DNA from: Chloroflexota bacterium
GTDB lineage: Bacteria; Chloroflexota; Anaerolineae; Aggregatilineales; Phototrophicaceae
NCBI GenBank assembly: GCA_026706455.1
Contig: JAPOYS010000148.1
Span: forward strand, 1-64,000
DNA: 64,000 bases
Direction: 5' to 3'
This document shows positions 41,041-50,338 of the stretch, piece after piece. Position numbers and translations under genes: made by a program. How positions within the stretch are numbered: the first letter of the stretch is position 1; each line of letters opens with the position of its first letter. Below the pieces are notes generated by a model. The model saw only the letters and a list, made by a program, of their open reading frames with translations, was not told the origin of the DNA and searched no databases.

Positions 41041-42495
41041 TCAGGCTCGCATGGCCGCGGTCAGCGAATCGCAAGCCGGGCAACTGCCGTCGGGCCGCAG
41101 CATCGCGTAACCGGCTTGCGGATCGGCGCCCCAAGTGGTGAAATTCACGTTCCAGACGACCAGCAGGTGGACATAACCGGAACTGCGCGCCACGTTGACC
41201 GCGCCCGCCAGCCACTGCGCTTGATGCGCCAGTGAGATTCCCGAAGCCCAATTGAAAGCTGCTGGCAGCTGGCCGATGCCCTCGCCGGTCAGATAACCAA
41301 GCTCAGTGAAGCAGAGCGGCCTGGTGGGGAAGGGGTTGCGATAGACGCTCATCATATTCGGCAGATACCAGGAATAGTGGCCGGAACTGCCGACGGGCGC
41401 GCCGCTCGTCGCTTGGGGCGGCGTGATGCCGGAATTGTAGTGGATGCCGACGCAATCCATGTAGTTTGCCGCGCCGGCTTGCGCCATCTGCTGCATGAAG
41501 AGATCGTCGTTGCAGCCGCCGTCCGCGCAGCCAGCCGCGGCGAAGAAGCCGGTGGGGGCGGGCGCGCCGCTCACGACGAGTGTCGAGGGGTTGGCCGCTT
41601 TGATCGCCTCGTAGGCGACTTTAAGCAAATCGACGTATCGCGCGCCGCTGATTTGCCCGCGAGGCCATTCCCGTTCGATATTCGGCTCGTTCCATACCTC
41701 GATGGCGTCGGCGCCATTTCGGGCTAGCGCCGCGACGAAGAGCGCGTAATCGCCGACGTAGCCATCGAAGTCGGAGGCCAGCCGATTCTTATCTCCCAGC
41801 GCGCCAATCAGCACCCTGAAACCCTGGGCATGGGCTTGGGCGATGATTCCGCCGCCGGAACCGCCATGCCGCACCTGCTTCTTGACCCAGGTCATGCCCG
41901 CTCGTTGCATTGCTGATACCGCGTTGGCGTCCAAGCCGGCTACGTGGCCCCCAAGGGCGAAGCGGGCCGCTCCGGCGGCTGCCGGCGCTACGCTTGCTGT
42001 CGTGGCATCCTCAGCCCCAGCCTCCGCTTCGGCCTGCTCCGGGCTTGTCGGTCCGCCATAGCGCGGCGGCACGAGCACTTCATCGCAGAGCACCGCCTCA
42101 GCCAGGTCGTAGCTGACGCGCGGCTGATATTCTCGGCCCGAAACATCCGTAATGGTAAAGGTCCAGCCGAATAGAATCTCCGTGCGCTTGAGCATCACTG
42201 GCACTTCGGCGATGCAATTGTCGATGCCAAAGGAGCCGTAGAGCCGCCAGGAATCCAATGAACCCCAATCGTCTTCATAGTAGAGCCAGCGAATGACATT
42301 CAATTGCCCGTCATTCGCTTCCTCGACGACTTCGCGGGCGACCGCCAGGGCGAGCATCAGGGGGTCGCCCGTGGGTCGGCCCGCTTCCGCGTCATCCTGC
42401 GTCAGGGCCAGCGAGGCGACGCTCAACAGGGTCAGCGCCGCCAGCAGCGCTGCCAAGAGTTGTTTTGCCTTTGCGCCGGCTAGTTTCGGGCGCAT
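41041..42495 (-). CDS. Secreted glycoside hydrolase of clan GH-A (cellulase-family-like)
   Basis: A 484-residue exported protein: signal peptide (LLAALLAALTLLSVASLALT, about 14-33), an N-terminal region of about 140 residues of unknown fold, and a TIM-barrel domain. The barrel has the acid/base Glu in AIEVWNEPNIEREW and a likely nucleophile Glu in PLCFTELGYL, with HY in GIHYNSG. These are clan GH-A features; the exact GH family and substrate are not clear. Two Cys pairs (GCADGGC, CPAC) may form disulfides. ATG 42495 has AAGGAGG upstream (plus strand CCTCCTT near 42507). It follows the histidine kinase gene by 128 bases. Confidence 0.82.
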   Translation of the reverse strand: MRPKLAGAKAKQLLAALLAALTLLSVASLALTQDDAEAGRPTGDPLMLALAVAREVVEEANDGQLNVIRWLYYEDDWGSLDSWRLYGSFGIDNCIAEVPVMLKRTEILFGWTFTITDVSGREYQPRVSYDLAEAVLCDEVLVPPRYGGPTSPEQAEAEAGAEDATTASVAPAAAGAARFALGGHVAGLDANAVSAMQRAGMTWVKKQVRHGGSGGGIIAQAHAQGFRVLIGALGDKNRLASDFDGYVGDYALFVAALARNGADAIEVWNEPNIEREWPRGQISGARYVDLLKVAYEAIKAANPSTLVVSGAPAPTGFFAAAGCADGGCNDDLFMQQMAQAGAANYMDCVGIHYNSGITPPQATSGAPVGSSGHYSWYLPNMMSVYRNPFPTRPLCFTELGYLTGEGIGQLPAAFNWASGISLAHQAQWLAGAVNVARSSGYVHLLVVWNVNFTTWGADPQAGYAMLRPDGSCPACDSLTAAMRA

Positions 42496-42623
42496 GCTTA
42501 TCCTCCTTCAAGTGGATAGAACTGCATGACGGAAGCATAACGAAATTCCGCAGGATTGCCATAGCATGTTTAGCGGAGTGAGGAAGCCGTCGGCTGCCGC
42601 TGCCGTCAGGCGGCTCAAAAGCG

Positions 42624-44207
42624 TCAAGCCAAATCGCGCGGCAAGGTGAAGTAAAAGGTGGAGCCGCTGCCCAGCTGGCTCTTGACCGAGATTTCACCGC
42701 CGTGCGCTTCGACAATCGCTTTGACCAGATAAAGGCCCAAGCCCGTGCCATGCGTCCGCGCTCTGAGCTTGTCGTCGGCTCGATAAAAGCGCTCGAAAAT
42801 CTTTTCGATCTGGTCTTTCGGGATGCCGGCGCCTTCATCGCGGACGAAGACGGTCACGCTCTTTTCGGTGTAGCGCCCGCCAACGGTGATGGTCTTGTCT
42901 TCGGGCGAATACTTGATGGCGTTTGTCAGCAGATTCTCGATGACCTGGCGCAGGCGAATCGCGTCGCCGGGGATCAGCGGGAAGTCTTCTGAAAAGCTCA
43001 GATCGATCGGGCGCTTGCTCCCGCTCGCCAGCCGCTCCACGGAGCGAGCTGCGATCGCGCTGAGGTCGGTATCAGCCAGGTTCAGCCGCAGTTCGCGCGC
43101 CGCCTGGATCTTGCTGGCGGTGAGCAAGTCTTCCACCAAGTCGGTCAGCCGATCGGCTTCGTCTTCGATGATGGCCAGATTCTCGCGCATGATATCGCCC
43201 TCCCATTCGACATCGTCGCGGCTGAGGGTGCTCGCGTAGCCTTTAATGATGGCGATTGGCGTGCGCAGCTCGTGCTGCACAGCCGATATGAAAACGGACT
43301 GCATTTCCTGCGCTTTGCGAAAGTTGGAAATATCGCGGACGTTGGCGATGATGCTCTCCAGGCGCCCGTCCTCGGTGAACATCGGCGCATAGGTGATGCC
43401 GATGCTCTGCGTCAAGCCATCGCGGCGCGTGAGGTCGCCTTCGACATAAACAGTGTCGGCGGCGCCTGGAAGCGGGGACGGCGTCGCCCAGCCCGCGTCA
43501 AGCGCGTCTTCGATGTCTCGGCTTTCCAGCGAATCCCAGACGATGACATCGCTCTTAGGCCGGCCGATTAACTCTTCGCGGGGCCAGCTGGTCATGCGCT
43601 CAAATGCCCGGTTGGCGCGCTGGAACGTCAGGTCAGGGTTGAGGATGAAGACGCCGTCGCCGCTGCCGTTGAGTATCGCTTCCAGGCGCTGATGCTCTTG
43701 ATTCAGCTCGCCGTAAAGCTGCGCGTTGTTGACGGCGATGGCGGCTTGGTCGGCGAAGCTTTGCAGGGTCGCAACATCTTCTGATGTTATCGCCGTCTGG
43801 TAAGAGCGAAAAACGATCAGCAGCCCCAGTGGTTTGCCGGCGAATACGAGCGGCATCGCGATCGATTGCGCCAGGCGGGGGTCGATCACGTCTGCCATCT
43901 CGCGCAGTTTTCGGTTGAGAAATTCGCGACTGAAGCCTTCGTCATCCAGCGGATTCATCAGTTCCTGCAGTTTGGCGTCCAGCTGCGCTACATCGTCGGC
44001 GCCGATACCGCTGAATGCTCGCACCCGAAACTTGCCATCGTGCTTGTCGCTCAAGGCGACGATGCCCACGCGGCCGGCCAGCATGACCAGCGACGCATGC
44101 AGAACGCGCCGCAAGACTTCGCTCAAGTCGAGCTGGGCGGTGATCGCGCGGGTGATTTCCAGCAGGAAATCGCGCTGCTGCGTTCGCAGGTCGGGGCGCA
44201 TTAACAT
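42624..44207 (-). CDS. GAF-PAS sensor histidine kinase
   Basis: A 527-residue cytoplasmic kinase with no transmembrane segment. A GAF domain lies at about 15-165, PAS at about 180-300 (ILNGSGDGVFILNPDLTFQRANRAF), HisKA with His312 in VQHELRTPIAIIKGY, and HATPase_c with N box ENLLTNAIKYS, G1 DEGAGIP, F box IFERFYRAD and G2 GTGLGLYLVKAI. No response regulator is adjacent; the nearest, at 30884, has a non-phosphorylatable Glu. It begins at ATG 44207, with ATG 44201 as an alternative. Confidence 0.92.
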   Translation of the reverse strand: MLMRPDLRTQQRDFLLEITRAITAQLDLSEVLRRVLHASLVMLAGRVGIVALSDKHDGKFRVRAFSGIGADDVAQLDAKLQELMNPLDDEGFSREFLNRKLREMADVIDPRLAQSIAMPLVFAGKPLGLLIVFRSYQTAITSEDVATLQSFADQAAIAVNNAQLYGELNQEHQRLEAILNGSGDGVFILNPDLTFQRANRAFERMTSWPREELIGRPKSDVIVWDSLESRDIEDALDAGWATPSPLPGAADTVYVEGDLTRRDGLTQSIGITYAPMFTEDGRLESIIANVRDISNFRKAQEMQSVFISAVQHELRTPIAIIKGYASTLSRDDVEWEGDIMRENLAIIEDEADRLTDLVEDLLTASKIQAARELRLNLADTDLSAIAARSVERLASGSKRPIDLSFSEDFPLIPGDAIRLRQVIENLLTNAIKYSPEDKTITVGGRYTEKSVTVFVRDEGAGIPKDQIEKIFERFYRADDKLRARTHGTGLGLYLVKAIVEAHGGEISVKSQLGSGSTFYFTLPRDLA

Positions 44208-44274
44208 GGCATGATTGTATCACGCGACTGAGCAGCTATGAATCAGGCGCAGAAGACTCATCCCCTGGGAAGGC

Positions 44275-45252
44275 TCAGAACAGGCGATCCAACTCGCCGA
44301 TATCCAGATTGCCGCCATCGGTCGCGACAAGGGCGGCCGCCCCTGCCAGCGCGACATCATCCCCCAGCGCGGATGGCAGGATGCGCAGGCTCTCGGTGTA
44401 GGCGCCGTCCATTACGCGCTCGTGGACGGTTTCAAGCATTGGCTCAAAGAGCAGGTCGCCCGTCTTGGCGACGCCGCCGCCGACCACGATGATTTCGCTG
44501 TTGAAAAGATGCAGTATTGAGACGATGCCGAGGCCGATGATCCGCCCGGCATAAGCGAGCGCGTCGATGGCCAGCTGGTCGCCGCCAGCCGCCGCCTCGC
44601 CGACCGCTCTGGCGTCGACGCGCTCCAGGTCGCCATTGACCAGGTCGGTCACGCTGGAGGCGCGCCCATTCTTGAGCGCCCGTTTGACGCGGCGCGCGAT
44701 TGCCGGACCGGCCGCCTCAAGCTCAACCGACGAGACGCGGTCATTTTCGACGATGATGGGTATATGCCCAAATTCAGCCGCCAAGCCCTCGCGCCCCAAC
44801 AGCAGCTTGCCATCGCAGATGAAACCCGCGCCGATGCCGGTGCTGACGGTGATGTAGGCCACGTGTCGGCAGCCTTGCGCCGCGCCTGTCGAGGCTTCGG
44901 CTAGAGCGGCCACATTGGCGTCATTGCCGATATAGACGGGCTGATCGAATTCCGTCGTGATGATTTCCCGCAGCGGAACATCGAGCCAGCCCGGCAGGTT
45001 GGGCGGCGCGACGATATGACCGGTGAAGGGGTTCAAGGGTCCCGGCGATGAGATGCCGATGCCGAGCATGTCGCCGCCGCTGACCGGCATCACCTTGCGG
45101 ATGTAAGCCTTCATGCGCTCGATGGTTGGCGCCACGCCTTGACTGGCGCGCGTCAGCGTGTTCTCTCGCTGCAGCAGGTTGAGCTCAAGGTCGTAGCGGG
45201 CGGTCCGTATCTGCGTCCCGCCCAGATCAACAGCGACGATTGCTTTGCCCAA
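44275..45252 (-). CDS. ROK-family sugar kinase without the zinc-binding cysteines
   Basis: A 325-residue ROK protein, glucokinase-like by length, with no N-terminal DNA-binding domain. The ATP-binding DLGGTQIRTARYD (9-21), sugar-binding GNDANVAAL and GIGAGFICDGKLLLGREGLAAEFGH, the last cited as residues about 140-163 ending with His163, are present. The CxCGxxGCxE zinc motif that normally follows is replaced by NDRVSSVELEAAG. TTG 45252 is chosen because GAGGAG lies eight bases ahead; a TTG at 45273 is possible. It phosphorylates a hexose if active. Neighbours do not reveal the sugar. Confidence 0.85.
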   Translation of the reverse strand: MGKAIVAVDLGGTQIRTARYDLELNLLQRENTLTRASQGVAPTIERMKAYIRKVMPVSGGDMLGIGISSPGPLNPFTGHIVAPPNLPGWLDVPLREIITTEFDQPVYIGNDANVAALAEASTGAAQGCRHVAYITVSTGIGAGFICDGKLLLGREGLAAEFGHIPIIVENDRVSSVELEAAGPAIARRVKRALKNGRASSVTDLVNGDLERVDARAVGEAAAGGDQLAIDALAYAGRIIGLGIVSILHLFNSEIIVVGGGVAKTGDLLFEPMLETVHERVMDGAYTESLRILPSALGDDVALAGAAALVATDGGNLDIGELDRLF

Positions 45253-45326
45253 TGCGGAGGCTCCTCGTCTCAACCGCCTGACTTCCGCTTGCCATCCGCT
45301 CCGTCAAGCGCGGCGGGCGGGGCAAC

Positions 45327-45355
45327 TTGTAGCCAATAATTGACGCTGATAGAAT
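45327..45355 (+). promoter_or_regulatory. Promoter of mutS
   Basis: A -35 TTGTAG (45327-45332), a 17-base spacer and a -10 TAGAAT (45350-45355), giving a leader of about 45 bases to the ATG at 45408. Confidence 0.55.
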
Positions 45356-45407
45356 AACATGGATCGGCGCGAGACAGTAGCTGGATGACTTCAAACGCGG
45401 GGCTTGT

Positions 45408-48011
45408 ATGGCGCGTGTTACGCCAATGCGGCGGCAGTATCTCGAAATCAAAAGCCAGTATCCCGATTGCATTTTGATGTTTCGCATGGGCGACTTTTAC
45501 GAGATGTTTGATGACGACGCCGAAGCGGCCGCCCGCGAGCTGGACATCACGCTGACATCGCGCGCGCATCGCAAGGGTGGCGAGAAGATTCCGATGGCCG
45601 GCGTGCCTTATCATTCCGTCGACGGCTACATCGCCAAGCTGATTGAAAAGGGCTTTCATGTCGCAGTCTGCGATCAAGTGACCGAGCCGACCGGGCGCGG
45701 CATCGTCGAGCGGGAAGTGACGCGTGTTATGACGCCGGGCACGCTGGTAGAACCGGCTTTGCTCGAGGAGGGCCTTGCCAATTACTTGATGGGCATCTTG
45801 CCGGTCGGCGACGCGGAAAGCGGAGATTGGAATCGCGCGGGCATCGCCTTCGTTGACATTTCCACCGGCGAATTCAGCGCTACGCAGTTCAGCGGCGGCA
45901 ATGTCGGCATGCGTGTTTTCGAAGAGCTATCGCGGGTAGCGCCCAGCGAGGTGATCTTGCCCGAGTCTTGGGTAGAGCGCGGCGTGACGCTGCCCGAAGG
46001 CATTCATCTCACGTCGGCTCAAGACTGGACCTTTGACTTCCCCGGCGCCGAGCAGTTGCTCTGCGATCACTTCCGAGTCGGGACTTTGGATGGCTTTGGC
46101 TTGAAGGGCCAGGTCGACGCGGTGTCGGCGGCGGGCGGCGTTTTGCAGTATCTGCGCGCCACGCAAAAGAACGCGCTTGACCAGCTCTCGACGATTCGCG
46201 CCTATTCGACCGAATCCTTCATGGTGCTGGATCAGTTTACGCGCCGCAACCTGGAACTTGTCTCGTCAATCCGCCAAGGCAAGACCAAGGGCAGCCTGCT
46301 CGGCATCCTTGATCGGACCGCGACCGCGATGGGCGCGCGGCTGCTGCGCCGCTGGCTCAATCAGCCACTATTGGAGATTAGCCGGCTCAACGCCCGGCTG
46401 GACGCTGTCGAGGCTCTGGTCAGCGGCGAAATCATGCGCGATGAGATCGGGGCGGAACTGAGGCAGATCGGCGATATCGAAAGGCTGACCAATCGCATAC
46501 TGATCGGCAAAGCCGGTCCCCGAGACTTAATCGCGCTGAAGACCGCGCTGGCGGCGACGCCGCGACTGCGCGAGTTGATAACCGGCATGGCGAGCCTCTC
46601 GGCGATTTCCGAACGGCTAGACCCCTGCGACGATGTGTTGCAGTTGATTTCTCGCGCCATCTGTGACGAACCGCCAGCGACCGTCAACACGATTGGAACG
46701 ATTCGAGCGGGTTATTCGGCTGAGTTGGACGGCGTCACATCCTCGTCACAAGAGGCGCGCGATTGGATCGCCGGGCTCGAAGCGCAAGAAAGAGAACGAA
46801 CCGGCGTCGCCAGCCTCAAAGTGAGCTACAACAAAGTCTTCGGCTATTACATTGAGGTGAGCAACGCGCAGGCTGACAAAGTTCCAGACGACTATGTGCG
46901 CAAGCAAACGCTTGTCAACGCCGAGCGTTACATCACGCCGGAACTCAAAGAATACGAGACGCGCGTATTGAATGCCGAGGAGGAGATCTTGGGGCTGGAG
47001 CGTGAGCTTTTTGCCGATATCTGTCGGCAAGTAGGCGGGCGACAAACCAGCCTGCTCTCAACCGCGCGCGCCATCGCCCATCTGGACGCCTTTACCTCGC
47101 TGGCGACGGTGGCCGTTCGAGAAAGCTACACGCGCCCGCAATTGACGGAAGACAATATCCTGGAGATTCAGGCGGGCCGACATCCTGTGGTCGAGGAACT
47201 CTTGGAGAGTTCAACGCGCTACGTGGCCAACGACAGCTGTCTTGACCTGGCTTCGCGCATTCATATCATCACCGGTCCAAATATGTCGGGCAAATCGACC
47301 TATATTCGCCAGGTGGCCATCATCACGCTCATGGCGCAGATCGGCAGCTTTGTGCCGGCCGACGCTGCTACGATTGGGCTGGTCGACCGGATATTCACGC
47401 GGATCGGCGCGCAGGACGAAATCCACGCCGGGCAGAGCACCTTTATGGTTGAAATGGTGGAGACGGCTCGCCTGCTCTCCGGCAGCAGCCAGCGCAGCCT
47501 GCTGATCCTGGACGAGATCGGCCGCGGCACGTCGACTTACGACGGCTTGGCGATCGCGCGATCCGTCATCGAGTTCATTCACAATAATCCGCGACTGAAT
47601 TGCCGGACGCTCTTCGCCACGCATTATCATGAATTGACCGAACTGCCAAATATCCTCCCGCGCTGCGCCAACTTCAACGTGGCGGTCGCCGAGCAGGGCG
47701 ACGAAATCGTATTCCTCCATCGCGTCTTGCCGGGCGGCGCCGATCAGAGCTATGGCGTGCATGTGGCGCGGTTGGCGGGCATGCCTCGCTCGGTGGTTGA
47801 GCGGGCGAATGAATTGCTCTTCCAATTGGAAGCGGGCGCCAGCGACTTTTCAATTCGCAAGCCGCCGCCCCAGCACGCGCAGCTGAGCTTCTTTGACGCG
47901 CCCGAGAATCCGGCGCTGAACGCGCTGCGCTCGCTGGAGGTGGACGGGCTGAGCCCCTTGGAGGCATTGACAAAACTGTACGAGCTCAAGCGCATGGCGG
48001 CGGAGGCTTAA
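45408..48011 (+). CDS. mutS: DNA mismatch repair protein MutS
   Basis: An 867-residue MutS1 that recognises base mismatches and small loops. The mismatch-reading Phe-x-Glu is in MFRMGDFYEMFDDD near residue 28, a connector, lever and clamp follow, and the ATPase has Walker A GPNMSGKST (about 624-632), Walker B LLILDEIGRGTSTYDG and HYHEL. Full length, with a C-terminal tail. mutL is not in the window. Its end carries the ribosome binding site of the next gene. Confidence 0.97.
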   Translation: MARVTPMRRQYLEIKSQYPDCILMFRMGDFYEMFDDDAEAAARELDITLTSRAHRKGGEKIPMAGVPYHSVDGYIAKLIEKGFHVAVCDQVTEPTGRGIVEREVTRVMTPGTLVEPALLEEGLANYLMGILPVGDAESGDWNRAGIAFVDISTGEFSATQFSGGNVGMRVFEELSRVAPSEVILPESWVERGVTLPEGIHLTSAQDWTFDFPGAEQLLCDHFRVGTLDGFGLKGQVDAVSAAGGVLQYLRATQKNALDQLSTIRAYSTESFMVLDQFTRRNLELVSSIRQGKTKGSLLGILDRTATAMGARLLRRWLNQPLLEISRLNARLDAVEALVSGEIMRDEIGAELRQIGDIERLTNRILIGKAGPRDLIALKTALAATPRLRELITGMASLSAISERLDPCDDVLQLISRAICDEPPATVNTIGTIRAGYSAELDGVTSSSQEARDWIAGLEAQERERTGVASLKVSYNKVFGYYIEVSNAQADKVPDDYVRKQTLVNAERYITPELKEYETRVLNAEEEILGLERELFADICRQVGGRQTSLLSTARAIAHLDAFTSLATVAVRESYTRPQLTEDNILEIQAGRHPVVEELLESSTRYVANDSCLDLASRIHIITGPNMSGKSTYIRQVAIITLMAQIGSFVPADAATIGLVDRIFTRIGAQDEIHAGQSTFMVEMVETARLLSGSSQRSLLILDEIGRGTSTYDGLAIARSVIEFIHNNPRLNCRTLFATHYHELTELPNILPRCANFNVAVAEQGDEIVFLHRVLPGGADQSYGVHVARLAGMPRSVVERANELLFQLEAGASDFSIRKPPPQHAQLSFFDAPENPALNALRSLEVDGLSPLEALTKLYELKRMAAEA

Positions 48012-48803
48012 ATGTTCTTCGCCAATACCATCGTCATCGCGACGCATCGGCGCTCGGGCATGCGTTGGACGATCGACGCGCTGCGCAATAATAGCCCGGA
48101 CATCAACGACTCCTATATGTCGCTGGAGCAAATGGAAGCGGATCATGACGCCGCCATCCCCTTGGCAAAATTCCGGCGGCAACTGCTCAACATGGAAGGG
48201 CGCGTGCTGGTAAACGTGCACGATTTGCCGTCTGCTGATTCCTGGAAAGGTTTGGACGAGCGCCTCTTCGCCCGCACGCTCCTGCGCAACTCGCCGACAA
48301 TCTATGTCCACCGGGACGGGCGCGATGTCATGGTGTCAATGTACTACTACATGCAGTCTTTCAGCGAGACGGTTCGCAATCAATCCTTCGCGCAATTCCT
48401 GCGCGGCGAAGTGGCGCCGGAGGCTGACGGCTCCGCGTTGAGCCGACCAGGCTTTTGGGCCTTTCATGTAGAATCCTGGTTGCAAAAGGATAACGCGCTG
48501 GTGGTGGCTTATAGCGATCTCGAGATAGATTACGAAGCGACGCTGCGGCGAATGGCCGCCTTCCTGGATGTCCGCCTCCACGATAACTTGCAGCCTCTCA
48601 CAATGCCCGGTCCACAAGACAGCGAGCCGATGCTGCAAAGTATGTTGGGCATACTCGGCGTCAGGCGTCGGCGCGGCTCGCAGGCGGAGAAGGCGCGAGT
48701 GGGCAAAAGCGGCGATTGGCGCAAGTTGTTCGACAAGCGCGATCGCGAATTTTTCATGCGCGAAGCCGGCGCGATGCTGGGGCGGCTCGGTTACGCCGAG
48801 TAA
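48012..48803 (+). CDS. Sulfotransferase-domain protein
   Basis: A 263-residue PAPS-dependent sulfotransferase-like protein. A 5'-phosphosulfate loop (HRRSGMRWTIDAL, where many have PKSGTTW) lies near residue 13. The 3'-phosphate site TIYVHRDGRDVMVSMYYYMQ lies near residue 100, and the C-terminal GKSGDWRKLFDKRDREFF matches the RKGxxGDWK segment. The usual Lys of the 5' loop is Arg here. Its ATG directly abuts the mutS TAA, with GGAGG (48002-48006) inside mutS, so translation is coupled. It may modify a surface sugar or lipid; a link to repair is unlikely. Confidence 0.82.
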   Translation: MFFANTIVIATHRRSGMRWTIDALRNNSPDINDSYMSLEQMEADHDAAIPLAKFRRQLLNMEGRVLVNVHDLPSADSWKGLDERLFARTLLRNSPTIYVHRDGRDVMVSMYYYMQSFSETVRNQSFAQFLRGEVAPEADGSALSRPGFWAFHVESWLQKDNALVVAYSDLEIDYEATLRRMAAFLDVRLHDNLQPLTMPGPQDSEPMLQSMLGILGVRRRRGSQAEKARVGKSGDWRKLFDKRDREFFMREAGAMLGRLGYAE

Positions 48804-48809
48804 GCCAGC

Positions 48810-50165
48810 TTAACCGCCGCCGTAGATTGTCTCGGCGCGAAATGCCGCCAGTTCGATCGCCTGATATGCGGCAATGGCAGTGAGCAGCGAAAACGCTGCA
48901 GGCGCGGGCTTCACAACGCGGCCGGCAATGACAAGGGATCGCCTGTGGGAACACGCAGCTCCTTCGACCACGCCCAAGATCCAGAACAGGGGCAGAATGA
49001 GAGAGAACAGTATGCGGGGCGTGAGCGCGATCGGGTGGTACCACAGGGCGGCGAGCAGATACGCGCCCAAGAAACTCGTTGCGAAGAATGCCGCTTGTAA
49101 ATCTGTCGCCAGCGCCGCGCGCCGATTCTGCCTGAGCATGGCCACGACGCTTGCCACGATAATGACCAGGGCAGCGACCGAGTGGCCGCAGACGCCATAC
49201 CGGTATTCGCCCTCTGGTTTGACGCAAACGGCGTGAAAGAAAGCGCGCGCGCCGTCGCGAAACCGGTCCACGATATGGCGCGCGGAATGCGTCGACAGAT
49301 AGTTTTGCAGGCTGGGGATCTCTTCCGCGGGCAAATCGGGCCAGCCCTCTCGATCGCCGGCGGCATAGGTGTTGTGCTTCGCTTGCTTCCATGTGTCGTT
49401 CCACATGTAGAAGGTCGTGTTCACATTGTAAAGGTACTGACCGTAGCGCGCTTTGCTCTCGCTGAAATACGGAAATAGCAGAATGACAAAGACTACAATT
49501 GGCGTGGTCGCCCAGGCAAGCACTGTCCAAACGTCGGCGCGGCGCAAGTCTCGCTTATAGAGTCGGCGCGTCAACAGAACAGCGAAGCTAACAGAATAGA
49601 GAAGCAGTCCGGGCAAGGCGCTCGCTTTGGTAAAATGCGCCCAGGCGAACAGCGCGCCCACCCCAACTGACTTCTTCCAACTGGGCGCGCGTATGCACTC
49701 GAGCGCCAGAGCAAACGAGAGCCAGAATAGCGTGTAAAACAGAATCTCCGCCTGAAACCAGGGCGCCTTGAGGGCGTACAGCAAGAAAGCGGCGACCGTA
49801 AGACTGTATAGCGCGAGCGCTTTCGAGAACCGTGCGAAGAATGCCAATCCCACCGCCACGAGGCAAATGACGGAGATTACGGTGTTCACCCGTTTGCCCT
49901 GTTGGAAGAAGGCTTCATCGCTCAGCTCCGGCGAATAGAAGACGGCTTGAATCCAGGGAAACAGGGGCATCCGGTTGCGCTTGCCGGTATAGTGCAAGCT
50001 TGAATCGTAAGCGCGCTGGGCGAATGTCAGGTAGGCGAACTGGTCGCTGGCTCGCATATCGCTGTTGACTTGGCTCTGCGCGCCCACAATATGGAAATAG
50101 ATCAGCAGCGCCAAGACAAATGCAAAAGTGGCAATAACCAGCAATGCGCCGCGTTTGTACGTCAT
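48810..50165 (-). CDS. Polytopic GT-C-like membrane protein, paralogue 1
   Basis: A 451-residue protein with about ten hydrophobic segments. The first extracytoplasmic loop carries an acidic site (RASDQFAYLTFAQRAY) and RMPLFPWIQAVFYSPELSDE, the general layout of GT-C glycosyltransferases such as the GT39/PMT relatives. It is clearly homologous to the protein encoded at 50339-51673 (the FPWxQAxFYSPExSDEAFF block, KAPxFQAEIL, KASA, SKxRYGQYLYNV-TxYxW and GDREGWPxLPxEEIPSL are shared). Both end with AxFRxExxYGGG-like residues. The donor and acceptor are unknown. It begins at ATG 50165 and converges with the sulfotransferase gene. Confidence 0.75.
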   Translation of the reverse strand: MTYKRGALLVIATFAFVLALLIYFHIVGAQSQVNSDMRASDQFAYLTFAQRAYDSSLHYTGKRNRMPLFPWIQAVFYSPELSDEAFFQQGKRVNTVISVICLVAVGLAFFARFSKALALYSLTVAAFLLYALKAPWFQAEILFYTLFWLSFALALECIRAPSWKKSVGVGALFAWAHFTKASALPGLLLYSVSFAVLLTRRLYKRDLRRADVWTVLAWATTPIVVFVILLFPYFSESKARYGQYLYNVNTTFYMWNDTWKQAKHNTYAAGDREGWPDLPAEEIPSLQNYLSTHSARHIVDRFRDGARAFFHAVCVKPEGEYRYGVCGHSVAALVIIVASVVAMLRQNRRAALATDLQAAFFATSFLGAYLLAALWYHPIALTPRILFSLILPLFWILGVVEGAACSHRRSLVIAGRVVKPAPAAFSLLTAIAAYQAIELAAFRAETIYGGG

Positions 50166-50338
50166 CCTGCTGCCCGGCGCCTCAATAGCGCCCCGTCATC
50201 GGTTTAGTCTCAATTGTCGCCTATTTATCTGCTTGCGCAATGCCTCGCTGGCGCAAACGATTTGGCTAAAACCTTTACCAATTCTACCTGATTGAAGCGG
50301 ACGCGATGATGCGGAAATCGGGATATGCAACTAGCGGG

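Noticed and set aside
42624..44207. Histidine kinase as cognate partner of the regulator at 30884
   Set aside because: They lie 11 kb apart on opposite strands and the regulator lacks the acceptor Asp, so there is no sequence support for pairing.
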